Source: JANJUB01 sp040081075
GTDB lineage: Bacteria; Armatimonadota; Fimbriimonadia; Fimbriimonadales; Fimbriimonadaceae
Assembly (NCBI GenBank): GCA_040081075.1
Contig: JBEBHJ010000005.1
Span: 1 to 64,000, forward strand
Direction of reading: 5' to 3'
Length of the DNA stretch: 64,000 nucleotides
The position numbers were made by a program, and so were the translations under genes. Under the pieces are notes generated by a model, which saw only the letters and a program-made list of their open reading frames with translations, did not search any database and was not told the DNA's origin. This document shows, in pieces, positions 35,852 to 43,588 of the stretch. The stretch's first letter is position 1. Each line of letters opens with the position of its first letter.

Positions 35852-35912
35852 CGGGAACGCGCCCCTTGTTGGGCGGACAGTGGAATAGGGATCGCTTGCG
35901 AAGGCGTCTACA

Positions 35913-36302
35913 TTAGACGAACGTCAAGTTCGATGACTCCGGCTCTTCGGCTGGAGCAGAAACCGGGGCGACTTCTACTGCGTTGGGGCGGTGCTGGGTG
36001 ATGAGGGCGCCGAAGAACCAGCAGCTCCAAACGAAGAGGTAAACGCCGCTACCCCATAGCGAGGCCTTTCGCACGAAATCGCGATTGTGGGCGGCGTACC
36101 AGCGCATTGCATACCAACCCACGAAAATGGTGGCTCCCTTACCCAGCGCAAAAAGCCATTCGCTTTTTTGGATGAGAACGTTCATGATCGGATTCAGTTC
36201 TACGATTAAACCTTGGGAATGCAACACGGCCGTGCTCACGAGGTCAATAAGACCAATCGCGACGAATAGGGCCAAGGCGCGGGTTGGGAATAATGCTTTC
36301 AT
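35913..36302 (-). CDS. Membrane protein, DUF5658-like
   Basis: 129 residues from ATG 36302, inside the tail of the upstream PBP4 gene (overlap 59 nt). Three to four spans: ALFPTRALALFVAIGLIDLV, SEWLFALGKGATIFVGWYAM, GSGVYLFVWSCWFFGALI. The first loop contains HSQGLIVELNPIMNVLI, the 'G..ElNPim' pattern I associate with DUF5658 membrane proteins. The end is a charged, proline-rich tail. Last gene of a leftward operon running from 40726. Confidence 0.65.
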   Translation of the reverse strand: MKALFPTRALALFVAIGLIDLVSTAVLHSQGLIVELNPIMNVLIQKSEWLFALGKGATIFVGWYAMRWYAAHNRDFVRKASLWGSGVYLFVWSCWFFGALITQHRPNAVEVAPVSAPAEEPESSNLTFV

Positions 36303-37563
36303 TACTGCCAGACCTACCCTCAAGAAGCGTACCGATTCCACTTCCTTCTAGCATACGCACAATTTCATCTTGTATGCCGCGAACCTGTGCATTCGTAGAA
36401 ACATAGTTGTTGAAAACCATGCTAATTACCAGTTTCTGACCGGAGGGACCGGCAACTACACCAGTAAGCGCACATGCCGAATCAAGGGTGCCCGTTTTGC
36501 CTCGAAATCCGGAACCAGCCAGTCGACCATCAAGGGTCCCATTCCCCGGACTGGCAAGAGCATTCAGCCACTTGTCACCCCACGAGTTGGTGGCAAACCC
36601 CATGACTCTAGCGAGCGCCCGGGTTGTCACAAAATTATGACGGCTCATCCCGCTGCCATCTTGAGGCCGAAGATCTGCCCCTTCGCAACCAACTTCTTTA
36701 GTTAGAAAAGCCTTAAGGCGATCGCACGCGATGTCGTATGGCTTAGAACCAAGCGGACCCTCGCTGGCAGCTGCCATTAGAAGAAGGTTCTCAGCGATGT
36801 TATTGTCGCTCTTGACGAGGCACTCAGTCGCCATTTCTTGCAAGCGTGGAGACTTGATCTCAAAATCGGCGGGTCGATCCGGCAGCTCTTTGGCTTGTGT
36901 GAAATAGCCCCCAAAGAACTTAGCCACCACTTTGTCGGGTTCGTGAATAGCCAAAGTATCCAGCCTGGTTCTTGCCTGAGGCACTTTGCCTGAAACAAGG
37001 GCGAACCGTCGAAAAGGATCAAACTCAACTTTAACGCTATTGGCATCGGAGTAATTGAGCGAAGTGGCTCCGTACGATTCAGGCAAATAAAACAGCCGCC
37101 CACCTTCGGCCCATAATTCGAAACTGCCGCGATCAACGGTCAAGGCGGTCACTTCGGCCGCGTATTTGTTGGGTAGATCGTCCAACTCCCATCCCCCTGG
37201 CACGCCGACTCGGTAGCTTTGCTTGACGCAGACAGTCGTGAATTTTCCTAACTTCGCCCGCGCCGCTTTCAACTGGTCGTAAGTAAGCATCGGGTTCCCG
37301 GGAGCATCGATGATTAGTTTTGGACCCTGTTTCCAAAATCGAGTTACTGATTGAAAATCTGGTCCCAGCCTCTGCCACGCGTAACTCACACTGAGAATCT
37401 TCTGATTACTCGCGGGCATGACCCGAGTGGAGCTCAGTCGCTCATAGAGGACCTTGCCGTCGAGCGTTCGCAATGTCGCGGCGGCGACAGAGCCATTCAG
37501 ATAGGAGCTATCCAGTTTTGCGTCGAGCTGGGTTGCTTGGAGCGCGATTGCGAGACAAATCAC
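36244..37563 (-). CDS. dacB: D-alanyl-D-alanine carboxypeptidase/endopeptidase (PBP4, S13)
   Basis: 439 residues with a signal-peptide-like start MICLAIALQATQLDA. Penicillin-binding motifs: SxxK in MPASNQKIL, SxN in LVKSDNNIAEN, and KTG in FRGKTGTLDSA. This set with the long insertion between SxxK and SxN is typical of class C PBP4/DacB (MEROPS S13), which trims or cleaves peptidoglycan cross-links in the periplasm. A TAAACT box precedes GTG 37563 by 6 nt, but an AGGAG ribosome-binding element lies in the same gap and the gene is also 14 nt behind the DUF1501 gene. Confidence 0.9.
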   Translation of the reverse strand: MICLAIALQATQLDAKLDSSYLNGSVAAATLRTLDGKVLYERLSSTRVMPASNQKILSVSYAWQRLGPDFQSVTRFWKQGPKLIIDAPGNPMLTYDQLKAARAKLGKFTTVCVKQSYRVGVPGGWELDDLPNKYAAEVTALTVDRGSFELWAEGGRLFYLPESYGATSLNYSDANSVKVEFDPFRRFALVSGKVPQARTRLDTLAIHEPDKVVAKFFGGYFTQAKELPDRPADFEIKSPRLQEMATECLVKSDNNIAENLLLMAAASEGPLGSKPYDIACDRLKAFLTKEVGCEGADLRPQDGSGMSRHNFVTTRALARVMGFATNSWGDKWLNALASPGNGTLDGRLAGSGFRGKTGTLDSACALTGVVAGPSGQKLVISMVFNNYVSTNAQVRGIQDEIVRMLEGSGIGTLLEGRSGSNESIIPNPRLGPIRRDWSY

Positions 37564-37577
37564 GCTCCTAGTTTACG

Positions 37578-38837
37578 CTAGGCGAATAGTCCAATTGAAT
37601 CGAGGCGAGCTTGTGAGAAGACCTTATCGGTTTTGGCAAATCCCATCCTCTTTTGCAACGCCTCGGCCAGGATGGCTCGATAGTCGGTGGTCACCTTCAC
37701 ATCATCGCCATCCAGGTTCGGTTTGTCCAGCCCAAGCAGCTTCCCATGAACCTTTCCGCCGTTCACGTGTCCACCAAGGGCAAACAAGATGGAGCCCCGC
37801 CCGTGGTCCGTGCCGAGCGCGTTATTTTCATAAACTCGACGGCCAAACTCGGTCATGACAATGACGGTGGTTTCCTTCATACGGTCACCCATGTCGTCGG
37901 CGAAAGCGCGAAGGCTTCGAGCGACGTCGTCCTGTTGGCTTGCGTGAATGCCAGTTGATCCGCCCTGAGCAACGTGGCTATCCCATCCCGTCATCTCCAA
38001 ACACGCAATTTCCAATCCGATTTCTGCCTTGATCAGAAATGCGGCTTGTTTTAAGCCCCGCCCCAACTCGAGTTCAGGATAGTTTGCGTTGCCCTCTGCT
38101 TTATAGGAAGTGAAATCGAGCTTTTCAAGCGTTTTCAACACATTCAACGTGTTCCTTCCCGCCAAACCCATTTCATCCTGGGCTAACGCGTATTCGGACG
38201 TTATCGCTTCGCGGAACGCCTGATCACCTTCTAGCTTAAACTCAGCGACCTCCCGAATGTTAAGCGCGTTCGGGCCGCCCCTGAGGGAGTCGGGCAAAAC
38301 ATCGGCGATGCTCACGGCTCGCATAGGAGAGTTTCCATCCGTTGCGGCCAGGTAGCGCGCGAGCCAGCCATTTTGTACGCCGGGACCCATCCGCTCGATG
38401 CCGCGCTCCATCGCGCTCATCGCCTCGAAGTGCGACCGCGTGTGATCTTGGGAACCAACGGCGTGAACGATTCCGAGTTGCCCATTTTCGTAAAGAGGCA
38501 ACAGAGGAGCCATGGCAGGATGGAAGCCGAAGTGGCCATCCAAGTCCAAAACCCGATCCGCTCTTGGCCCCGACTTTGGCGGGCTCATCCTTAGCGATGG
38601 CCTGGCTCGATGATAGTTGTCATCGTTGTAGGGAACCACAATGTTCAGTCCGTCCGCACCTCCGCGCAGGAAGATGACAACCAGCGTGTCACGATTCTTC
38701 GTTTGTTTTCGGACGGTGATATCAGCCAGGGCCGATCGTGTTCCTACCCACGATAGGGCACCCAGAGCCCCCGCTTTGAGCAGTGAGCGGCGCGAGAGCC
38801 AAGAGCTGTAACCGTCGCAATGTTCAGTTGATTTCAT
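37578..38837 (-). CDS. DUF1501 protein with Tat signal
   Basis: 419 residues from ATG 38837 (GGAGGT ribosome-binding site; the upstream extension to 38876 lies in the DUF1800 gene). A twin-arginine signal SRRSLLKAGALGALSW is clear. The DUF1501 core, related to alkaline-phosphatase/sulfatase folds, follows: LVVIFLRGGADGLNIVVPY, HPAMAPLLPLYENGQLGIVHAVG, HTRSHFEAM, VIVMTEFGRRVYENNALGTDHG. In many phyla DUF1501 and DUF1800 genes pair, as here, and are thought to act together in the envelope. Function unknown. Confidence 0.9.
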   Translation of the reverse strand: MKSTEHCDGYSSWLSRRSLLKAGALGALSWVGTRSALADITVRKQTKNRDTLVVIFLRGGADGLNIVVPYNDDNYHRARPSLRMSPPKSGPRADRVLDLDGHFGFHPAMAPLLPLYENGQLGIVHAVGSQDHTRSHFEAMSAMERGIERMGPGVQNGWLARYLAATDGNSPMRAVSIADVLPDSLRGGPNALNIREVAEFKLEGDQAFREAITSEYALAQDEMGLAGRNTLNVLKTLEKLDFTSYKAEGNANYPELELGRGLKQAAFLIKAEIGLEIACLEMTGWDSHVAQGGSTGIHASQQDDVARSLRAFADDMGDRMKETTVIVMTEFGRRVYENNALGTDHGRGSILFALGGHVNGGKVHGKLLGLDKPNLDGDDVKVTTDYRAILAEALQKRMGFAKTDKVFSQARLDSIGLFA

Positions 38838-38842
38838 CTTCT

Positions 38843-40207
38843 TTACCTCCACTGAAACGCGGGCGCCGCCATGCACACCGCGATTGATTTTCCAGGAGCC
38901 TGAATCCCGAGGATGAGCTCGGATTCCCGACCCTTAACGTAGTCTTCCCGGAACCAAGTGCCACCAATCCCCTTGTTCTCCAACTGCCAACAAAAGTTCC
39001 AGCGAGCCATGAGCGACCCGGTCCAAGCTGCGGTCCGGTCGGGATATCCATCCGGCATCGGCCACCCATAAAGGGGTTGGCCCATCGACGTAAGATGATT
39101 GTGCAGATTCGTCGCACAATCAGATTCGGCTCCGATTGCCCTCAGTGCGGACAACAAGAAGTCGTTGGGGCGCTTGACGAGGGGCTTGGCGTTCTTCAAG
39201 TTCTCTTCAGTTAGAATCGCCCGAAGCACGGCCTTGATGTCACCCTTGGTTTTGAGAAACGTTTGGGTTGCCCCATCATGAGCGAGATGATCGTAGTCTC
39301 CAAGGAAGTATCGGCACAACTTGCCCGTGATGAACCTCGCCGTTGAAGGGTGGTTTGCAAGGATTCTTAGAGCCTGATCGCCCGCGGGTTTTCCCCCCGC
39401 GAGACGATGCCCCAGCACCGTGGCGGGAACGTCGTCGTGCTGCTTTTCATCATAACGAAATTTCTGCTTAGGCCTTAGCATCCGAGTTTCAATATGCCAG
39501 CCAGTGAGGCACCGGGCCAGCTCCATAACATCCTTTTGGGAGTACCCGCCGTGGACTCCAAGCGTATGGAGTTCCATGATTTCGCGGGCGTAGTTCTCAT
39601 TGGCGACGCCTTTCTTGTTGAGGTCGTTATTGAGATAACCCAGCATTGCCGCGCTATGAGCGCTCGCCACGAGAAGATCGTGGAAATTACCCAGGGCGTT
39701 CTTTCGAATCACCTCCCGATCATCGGTTGGTTTTCGGTACGCATTTTCGCCTTTCTCGGCGATGATATTGAAATGGTTGGTCCAAAAATCAACCATCCTT
39801 TCGCGCAACTGATACGGGCTATAGAGTTGGCGCAACAGCGTGTCTTGACGAAACTGCCGGATGACTTCGCCCTCGGGCAAGTCGTGGAGCTCGGCCGCAT
39901 TGATTCGGTTGACGTCGAGTCGGCTGAGTTGAAACATCAGCACTGGATCGTTTTCCAAAACGGGGGCGGCAAGTTGCTCCTCAACGTAAGCCGAGATGCC
40001 TTTCTTGCGAAGCATCGCCAAGTCCCCGGGCACAGGCCCAAAGCCCATCCTGTTCAAGGCTGTAATCTCAAAGCTGGGCAATTCTGGCGTTTGCGGGTCC
40101 ACCGGGAGGGGCCTTGAGGCGACCTTTCGCGCCAAGCCCACACATCCGGTGGCAACCACGCCCGCCGCCACCGCAGCACCGGCAACGATAAAATCTCTGC
40201 GTTCCAT
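38843..40207 (-). CDS. DUF1800 protein with Tat/lipoprotein signal
   Basis: 454 residues. N-terminus ERRDFIVAGAAVAAGVVATGC combines an RR motif with a lipobox-like cysteine, so likely exported folded and perhaps lipidated. DUF1800 landmarks: ALNRMGFGPVPGDLAMLRKKG, ERMVDFWTNHFNI, ANENYAREIMELHTLGVHGGYSQKDV, LTGWHI, GHRLAGGKPAGDQALRILA, GKLCRYFLGD. Overlap-free but only 5 nt from the DUF1501 start, an obligatory pair in this operon. GGAGC ribosome-binding site upstream. Confidence 0.9.
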   Translation of the reverse strand: MERRDFIVAGAAVAAGVVATGCVGLARKVASRPLPVDPQTPELPSFEITALNRMGFGPVPGDLAMLRKKGISAYVEEQLAAPVLENDPVLMFQLSRLDVNRINAAELHDLPEGEVIRQFRQDTLLRQLYSPYQLRERMVDFWTNHFNIIAEKGENAYRKPTDDREVIRKNALGNFHDLLVASAHSAAMLGYLNNDLNKKGVANENYAREIMELHTLGVHGGYSQKDVMELARCLTGWHIETRMLRPKQKFRYDEKQHDDVPATVLGHRLAGGKPAGDQALRILANHPSTARFITGKLCRYFLGDYDHLAHDGATQTFLKTKGDIKAVLRAILTEENLKNAKPLVKRPNDFLLSALRAIGAESDCATNLHNHLTSMGQPLYGWPMPDGYPDRTAAWTGSLMARWNFCWQLENKGIGGTWFREDYVKGRESELILGIQAPGKSIAVCMAAPAFQWR

Positions 40208-40216
40208 GTTGCTCCT

Positions 40217-40726
40217 TTACGGAATGAAGGTGACTTCAGCGACCGACTCGCGGGCAACCATTGCTTGTGCGCCAACGCCCATCGAGATGATGAGGAGCAA
40301 TGGCGCTACGAAGAACCAGCCAAAAACCGGCATGATAGAGGCGATGACAACCACGGTCGCCGCTTTGGTCAGGCTGGCATAAACCGAGGTGTTCGGCTCC
40401 ATCGCGCGAATTCGACCGGCAATAATCATGCAAAGACCCGACATCCCGAACATTGAGACCGAGATGAGGCCAAAAAGGCCGATCGTGCCGATCAGCTTTG
40501 CCACGGGGTTTGGAATCTGCATTGCGACGATGCTGAAAAGTCCAACGGTGAGTATCAGGCCAACGCCGATGGCGAAACTTCGCCAGGGGTGACGCTCAGT
40601 AAGGGCGCGGGCGGTTTGTGCTCTTTGCGCGAACAAGATCGCGGTGCCAAGCATCATGGCCCAAGTTGTAAGTCCAAAGCCCACGAGTAGGGCTACGATT
40701 GCGAAACTATCTCCGATTGTGCTCAT
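40217..40726 (-). CDS. Polytopic membrane protein of unknown function
   Basis: 169 residues from ATG 40726; five hydrophobic segments: FAIVALLVGFGLTTWAMMLG, FAIGVGLILTVGLFSIVAMQ, LIGTIGLFGLISVSMFGMSG, AATVVVIASIMPVFGWFFVA, and the short APLLLIISMGVG. No family recognised. It starts the leftward operon with DUF1800, DUF1501, PBP4 and DUF5658 genes (gap to DUF1800 9 nt), so a role in the same envelope process is plausible. The frame extends upstream to 40795 without a better start. Confidence 0.65.
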   Translation of the reverse strand: MSTIGDSFAIVALLVGFGLTTWAMMLGTAILFAQRAQTARALTERHPWRSFAIGVGLILTVGLFSIVAMQIPNPVAKLIGTIGLFGLISVSMFGMSGLCMIIAGRIRAMEPNTSVYASLTKAATVVVIASIMPVFGWFFVAPLLLIISMGVGAQAMVARESVAEVTFIP

Positions 40727-40782
40727 TTTGTTAGTTAGAACCTCTTCGCTCTTATCATAGGCTCGTTCCGTGAGGGAATCAG

Positions 40783-40822
40783 CCCAAAGGCCCAAACGGA
40801 GTTGTCACTTCGGGCCTTTGGG
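40783..40822. repeat. Perfect 11-bp inverted repeat
   Basis: CCCAAAGGCCC (40783-40793) and GGGCCTTTGGG (40812-40822) around an 18-nt loop. It lies between two leftward genes without a T-run, so it is either a terminator lacking a U-tract or an operator/attenuator. Confidence 0.5.
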
Positions 40823-40884
40823 CCCGCAGGAGCTTCAAAGTTCCGAACTTGCCGGACCAGGAATCAGCCCGTTTTGTGCTCGGT

Positions 40885-42018
40885 CTAGCGGAAATGATCT
40901 TGGATGGATTGGTCTCCAATGATCCCGCCAGGCGGAGGGCTGTGCTCAAGCGGTTTGATTTTTAGCGCATCCTCAACGTCCTTATCGGTAAGCAAGAAGA
41001 AGGTAGAGCTGAGAATCTCATCAACTGAGCCAGACCTGTTTCTGCCCAGAATTCTCAAGAATTCTGGATTGTATTTTTCTCTGTGTCGTTCGCTCCCGGC
41101 ACCGCTAATAGAGAGCTCCCAGTAGTTACCAGAACGACGTATTGAAGCTCGAAAGGGCACGCCCGAGCGGGTCAGCACGATATAGGTTGCGCTCTCACGA
41201 CCGACTGAGACCGACCCCATCGTGCTCACAACTTCGGTGATATCCACATCGCCAACAAACGCCGAGTTCTTCAGGATTCGCCACACCTTGGGAGTCACAG
41301 TGCCGTAAAACTCAATCGCCTTATCCCGATTGGTGAGGAAAACAGGGCTGAAATAGGGGTTTGGCAAAGGCATCGTCAGAACGATCTCAAGATTTTTCTC
41401 TTGATCAAAGGAGAGGTAAGCGTCCATTCCCCACAGGCTCATTTGCCTATTCCCGATTCCCTTCATCTCTTTTACTACGGCGTTCAAGTGATAGCCGAGG
41501 GTCTGAACGGCTCCGATCGGTTCGCTTGGTTGTCCGCGGCTCAAAGCTGATTTCTCACCCTTCGGGTTCCCCAGGTACGGCCAAAAGGGGCGGACCGGTT
41601 GGGCGAGCGGGTCGTTGAGAATTTCTTCTACCGCAGCGCGATCAAAAATGAGCCAAGTCGTGGCCGAAACCGGGCTTGCCGATCCCCTCGGGAAGACCGC
41701 ATCTGTTCGAAAGCTGCCAATGAGCCTTTGGTGCCCGTAGGTCCATATCAGCCCCCGACCAAACGCCATGTTCATGTTCTCGGTCTCTATCCGACCAACA
41801 GAAAACTCACTTGAGCATTGCAGTGTGTTGGTCCAAAACGCTTGAAACATCGGCAATTGTTCATAAAACATTGCATGGCGCCTTTCCATGGCTAGCCGTT
41901 TGACGGCGCGTTGTGACCGCCAAGGTTCGACGATGCGCGTCCAAGTCTGCTGACCCACGATTGCAACCGCTAACCCCAATAGAAGCGACTTTCGACGAGA
42001 CCAAGCCCATTCCAACAT
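40885..42018 (-). CDS. Membrane-anchored hypothetical protein (377 aa)
   Basis: Not recognised. A basic stretch then one N-terminal membrane span (SLLLGLAVAIVGQQTW) is followed by a long soluble region: MFYEQLPMFQAFWTNTLQC, VSATTWLIFDRAAVEEILND, NLEIVLTMPLPNPYFSPVF, VWRILKNSAFVGDVDITEV. The alternation suggests a mixed alpha/beta periplasmic domain. The final 12 residues are basic and His-rich. A TAATCT box lies 6 nt before the ATG on the minus strand. Confidence 0.6.
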   Translation of the reverse strand: MLEWAWSRRKSLLLGLAVAIVGQQTWTRIVEPWRSQRAVKRLAMERRHAMFYEQLPMFQAFWTNTLQCSSEFSVGRIETENMNMAFGRGLIWTYGHQRLIGSFRTDAVFPRGSASPVSATTWLIFDRAAVEEILNDPLAQPVRPFWPYLGNPKGEKSALSRGQPSEPIGAVQTLGYHLNAVVKEMKGIGNRQMSLWGMDAYLSFDQEKNLEIVLTMPLPNPYFSPVFLTNRDKAIEFYGTVTPKVWRILKNSAFVGDVDITEVVSTMGSVSVGRESATYIVLTRSGVPFRASIRRSGNYWELSISGAGSERHREKYNPEFLRILGRNRSGSVDEILSSTFFLLTDKDVEDALKIKPLEHSPPPGGIIGDQSIQDHFR

Positions 42019-42070
42019 TTCGTCAGATTACTCGAATCCCTCATTTACTTCACCGACGTAATTTCCAAAC

Positions 42071-42087
42071 TGACGGCTACACTGATG
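42071..42087 (+). promoter_or_regulatory. Promoter-like 17-mer (copy 1), TACACT core
   Basis: TGACGGCTACACTGATG differs by one base from the block at 43085-43101. TACACT at 42078-42083 would serve as -10. The transcript would have a leader of about 50 nt before the gene at 42142, and holds a possible 11-codon leader peptide (42085-42120). Confidence 0.4.
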
Positions 42088-42141
42088 GCGACTGTTCGCG
42101 GTGTGGAATCCTCGCGATAGTCAAGATTTGGATCAAGGGAC

Positions 42142-43056
42142 ATGCTGTATAAGAAGGTGAACTGGGACGGCCAAATGTTTCAAAGGCTAAGGCGCGGGAA
42201 GAGCCTGGATGGGCTTGGTCTACCGATTGTCGATGGGCGCAGGTTGATCGAGAATCTCAAGGTGCCAGCGCCTGAAACTGCTTTTGAAACTCAGGCGCAT
42301 GGTTTTACGCTGGCTCTCCTAAGTTCAAACAATCATGTGAAGAGACGCCACTGGAAGGACATTCATTTCAAAGGTTGTGAGTTGCCTAACGTTGGTTTTT
42401 TTGATGCCGAAATACAAAACTGTATCTTCGAGAAGTGCAACTGCAACGAAATCGGGTTTTGGTCAACCAAGATTTCAGATGTCACATTTTTGCGTTGCAT
42501 ACTTCGAGACGCTGCGTTTGGTGGCAATGACATTGTCAATTCAATACCTCCCAGTTGCTTTCGGAACGTAAAATTCGAGAGGTGCGACTTACGCGGCGCC
42601 GCCAATTCTTGTGAGATCTACGAGCGCTGTGAGTTCATAAATTGCAATTTGGGGACAATGGATTTCGGTGGAGCAGTCTTTAGGCAATGTAAGTTTGTTG
42701 GAAAGTTGGAGGCGACATTTCGACACCGTAACCCACTCTTCCCGAAAGCAGAGCCAAATCTGATGTTGGATCTTGATTTCACCCAAGCAGATGTCACCTA
42801 CTCTCAATTCCTTGGTATTTCTGTTGATCCAAAGTGGTTTGGATCAAATCCGGACCTCATCTTTCTCAGAAATGGGCCACAGGACTGGTCCGACTGGAGT
42901 AAGACGCTGGTCAAGCCCGAACTCCCAGGGCTTCATATCTTTATCGAGCATCACATGAAATGTGGAACCCCCGCCGTGATAAGCAGACGATTTCTCCTTT
43001 CTTGCGGATTTTCGGAGAGCGAAATTGACATGCTAGGAAAGAACTTGCCAGCCTAG
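42142..43056 (+). CDS. Pentapeptide-repeat-like protein
   Basis: 304 residues from ATG 42142 with AAGGGA just upstream. The middle (about 70-190) has a quasi-regular five-residue ladder with Phe/Leu cores and Cys: WKDIHFKGCELPNVGFFDAE, CIFEKCNCNEIGF, VTFLRCILRDAAF, VKFERCDLRGAAN, CEFINCNLGTMDF, AVFRQCKFVG. This is the right-handed beta-helix of pentapeptide-repeat proteins. The flanking N- and C-terminal parts are unrecognised. Thirteen Cys residues in the protein are unusual for this genome. Function unknown; such proteins sometimes mimic DNA or serve in targeting. Confidence 0.7.
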   Translation: MLYKKVNWDGQMFQRLRRGKSLDGLGLPIVDGRRLIENLKVPAPETAFETQAHGFTLALLSSNNHVKRRHWKDIHFKGCELPNVGFFDAEIQNCIFEKCNCNEIGFWSTKISDVTFLRCILRDAAFGGNDIVNSIPPSCFRNVKFERCDLRGAANSCEIYERCEFINCNLGTMDFGGAVFRQCKFVGKLEATFRHRNPLFPKAEPNLMLDLDFTQADVTYSQFLGISVDPKWFGSNPDLIFLRNGPQDWSDWSKTLVKPELPGLHIFIEHHMKCGTPAVISRRFLLSCGFSESEIDMLGKNLPA

Positions 43057-43084
43057 CGATCGGCCCAAAACTTGCGGGTGCCCG

Positions 43085-43101
43085 TGACAGCTACACTGAT
43101 G
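43085..43101 (+). promoter_or_regulatory. Promoter-like 17-mer (copy 2), TACACT core
   Basis: TGACAGCTACACTGATG. TACACT (43092-43097) lies 5 nt before GTG 43103, so this copy fits a leaderless start for the next gene. Confidence 0.45.
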
Positions 43102-43102
43102 C

Positions 43103-43588
43103 GTGGCTAAACCAATCAAGCATGTAACTCCGGAAGGGCGCGTGGAGGCTTGGCGGAAGAAATGGGGCACTCCCGTAAAGTTGGATGACGCCACCGCTCA
43201 GGTTTGGCTCGACGAATTCGAACAGCAGTTTATCCCCGGGCACATGCTGAAGCGATTCCAAAAGACCTTTGGTGTGCCTCGCGCAAAGTTCGGAAATCGG
43301 TTTTTCCACGATGACGCGAAGTACCGCACGTGGGAGGTGAGGCTTTCGGAGTTACTAAAATCCGAGGCAACCCACCTGGAGGCCGTTGTGATCTACGAAG
43401 CCGACGAGCGGGTGGAAGCTTACAAGATTAGGGGCGAGCTCAGACGGAGTTTGGGAGATATCTTTGTGGATGATTGGCATGCCGCATGCGCGATTGTGAG
43501 AGACGAAAGCGTGACGCTCTACGCATTCGTTGAACCCAAAATGAAGGGATCTGTGGTCTTGGTCAGGTCGAATCCAGAAGCAGATTAG
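43103..43588 (+). CDS. Hypothetical protein (161 aa)
   Basis: Not recognised. A soluble, charged protein from GTG 43103: VTPEGRVEAWRKKWGTPVKL, QVWLDEFEQQFIPGHMLKRF, FFHDDAKYRTWEVRLSELL, IRGELRRSLGDIFVDDWHAA. The order of helices then beta-strands near the end (ACAIVRDESVTLYAFVE) is compatible with a small alpha/beta fold. Its stop (TAG) shares bases with the convergent downstream stop in TTAG at 43585-43588. Promoter block near-identical to that of the preceding gene suggests common control. Confidence 0.55.
   Translation: MAKPIKHVTPEGRVEAWRKKWGTPVKLDDATAQVWLDEFEQQFIPGHMLKRFQKTFGVPRAKFGNRFFHDDAKYRTWEVRLSELLKSEATHLEAVVIYEADERVEAYKIRGELRRSLGDIFVDDWHAACAIVRDESVTLYAFVEPKMKGSVVLVRSNPEAD

Noticed and set aside
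39494..40117. 207-codon rightward frame opposite the DUF1800 gene
   Set aside because: Antisense shadow; DUF1800 motifs are on the minus strand.
40783..40822. Inverted repeat as an intrinsic terminator for the 40885 gene
   Set aside because: No T-run on the minus strand after the stem, so it is listed only as an inverted repeat.
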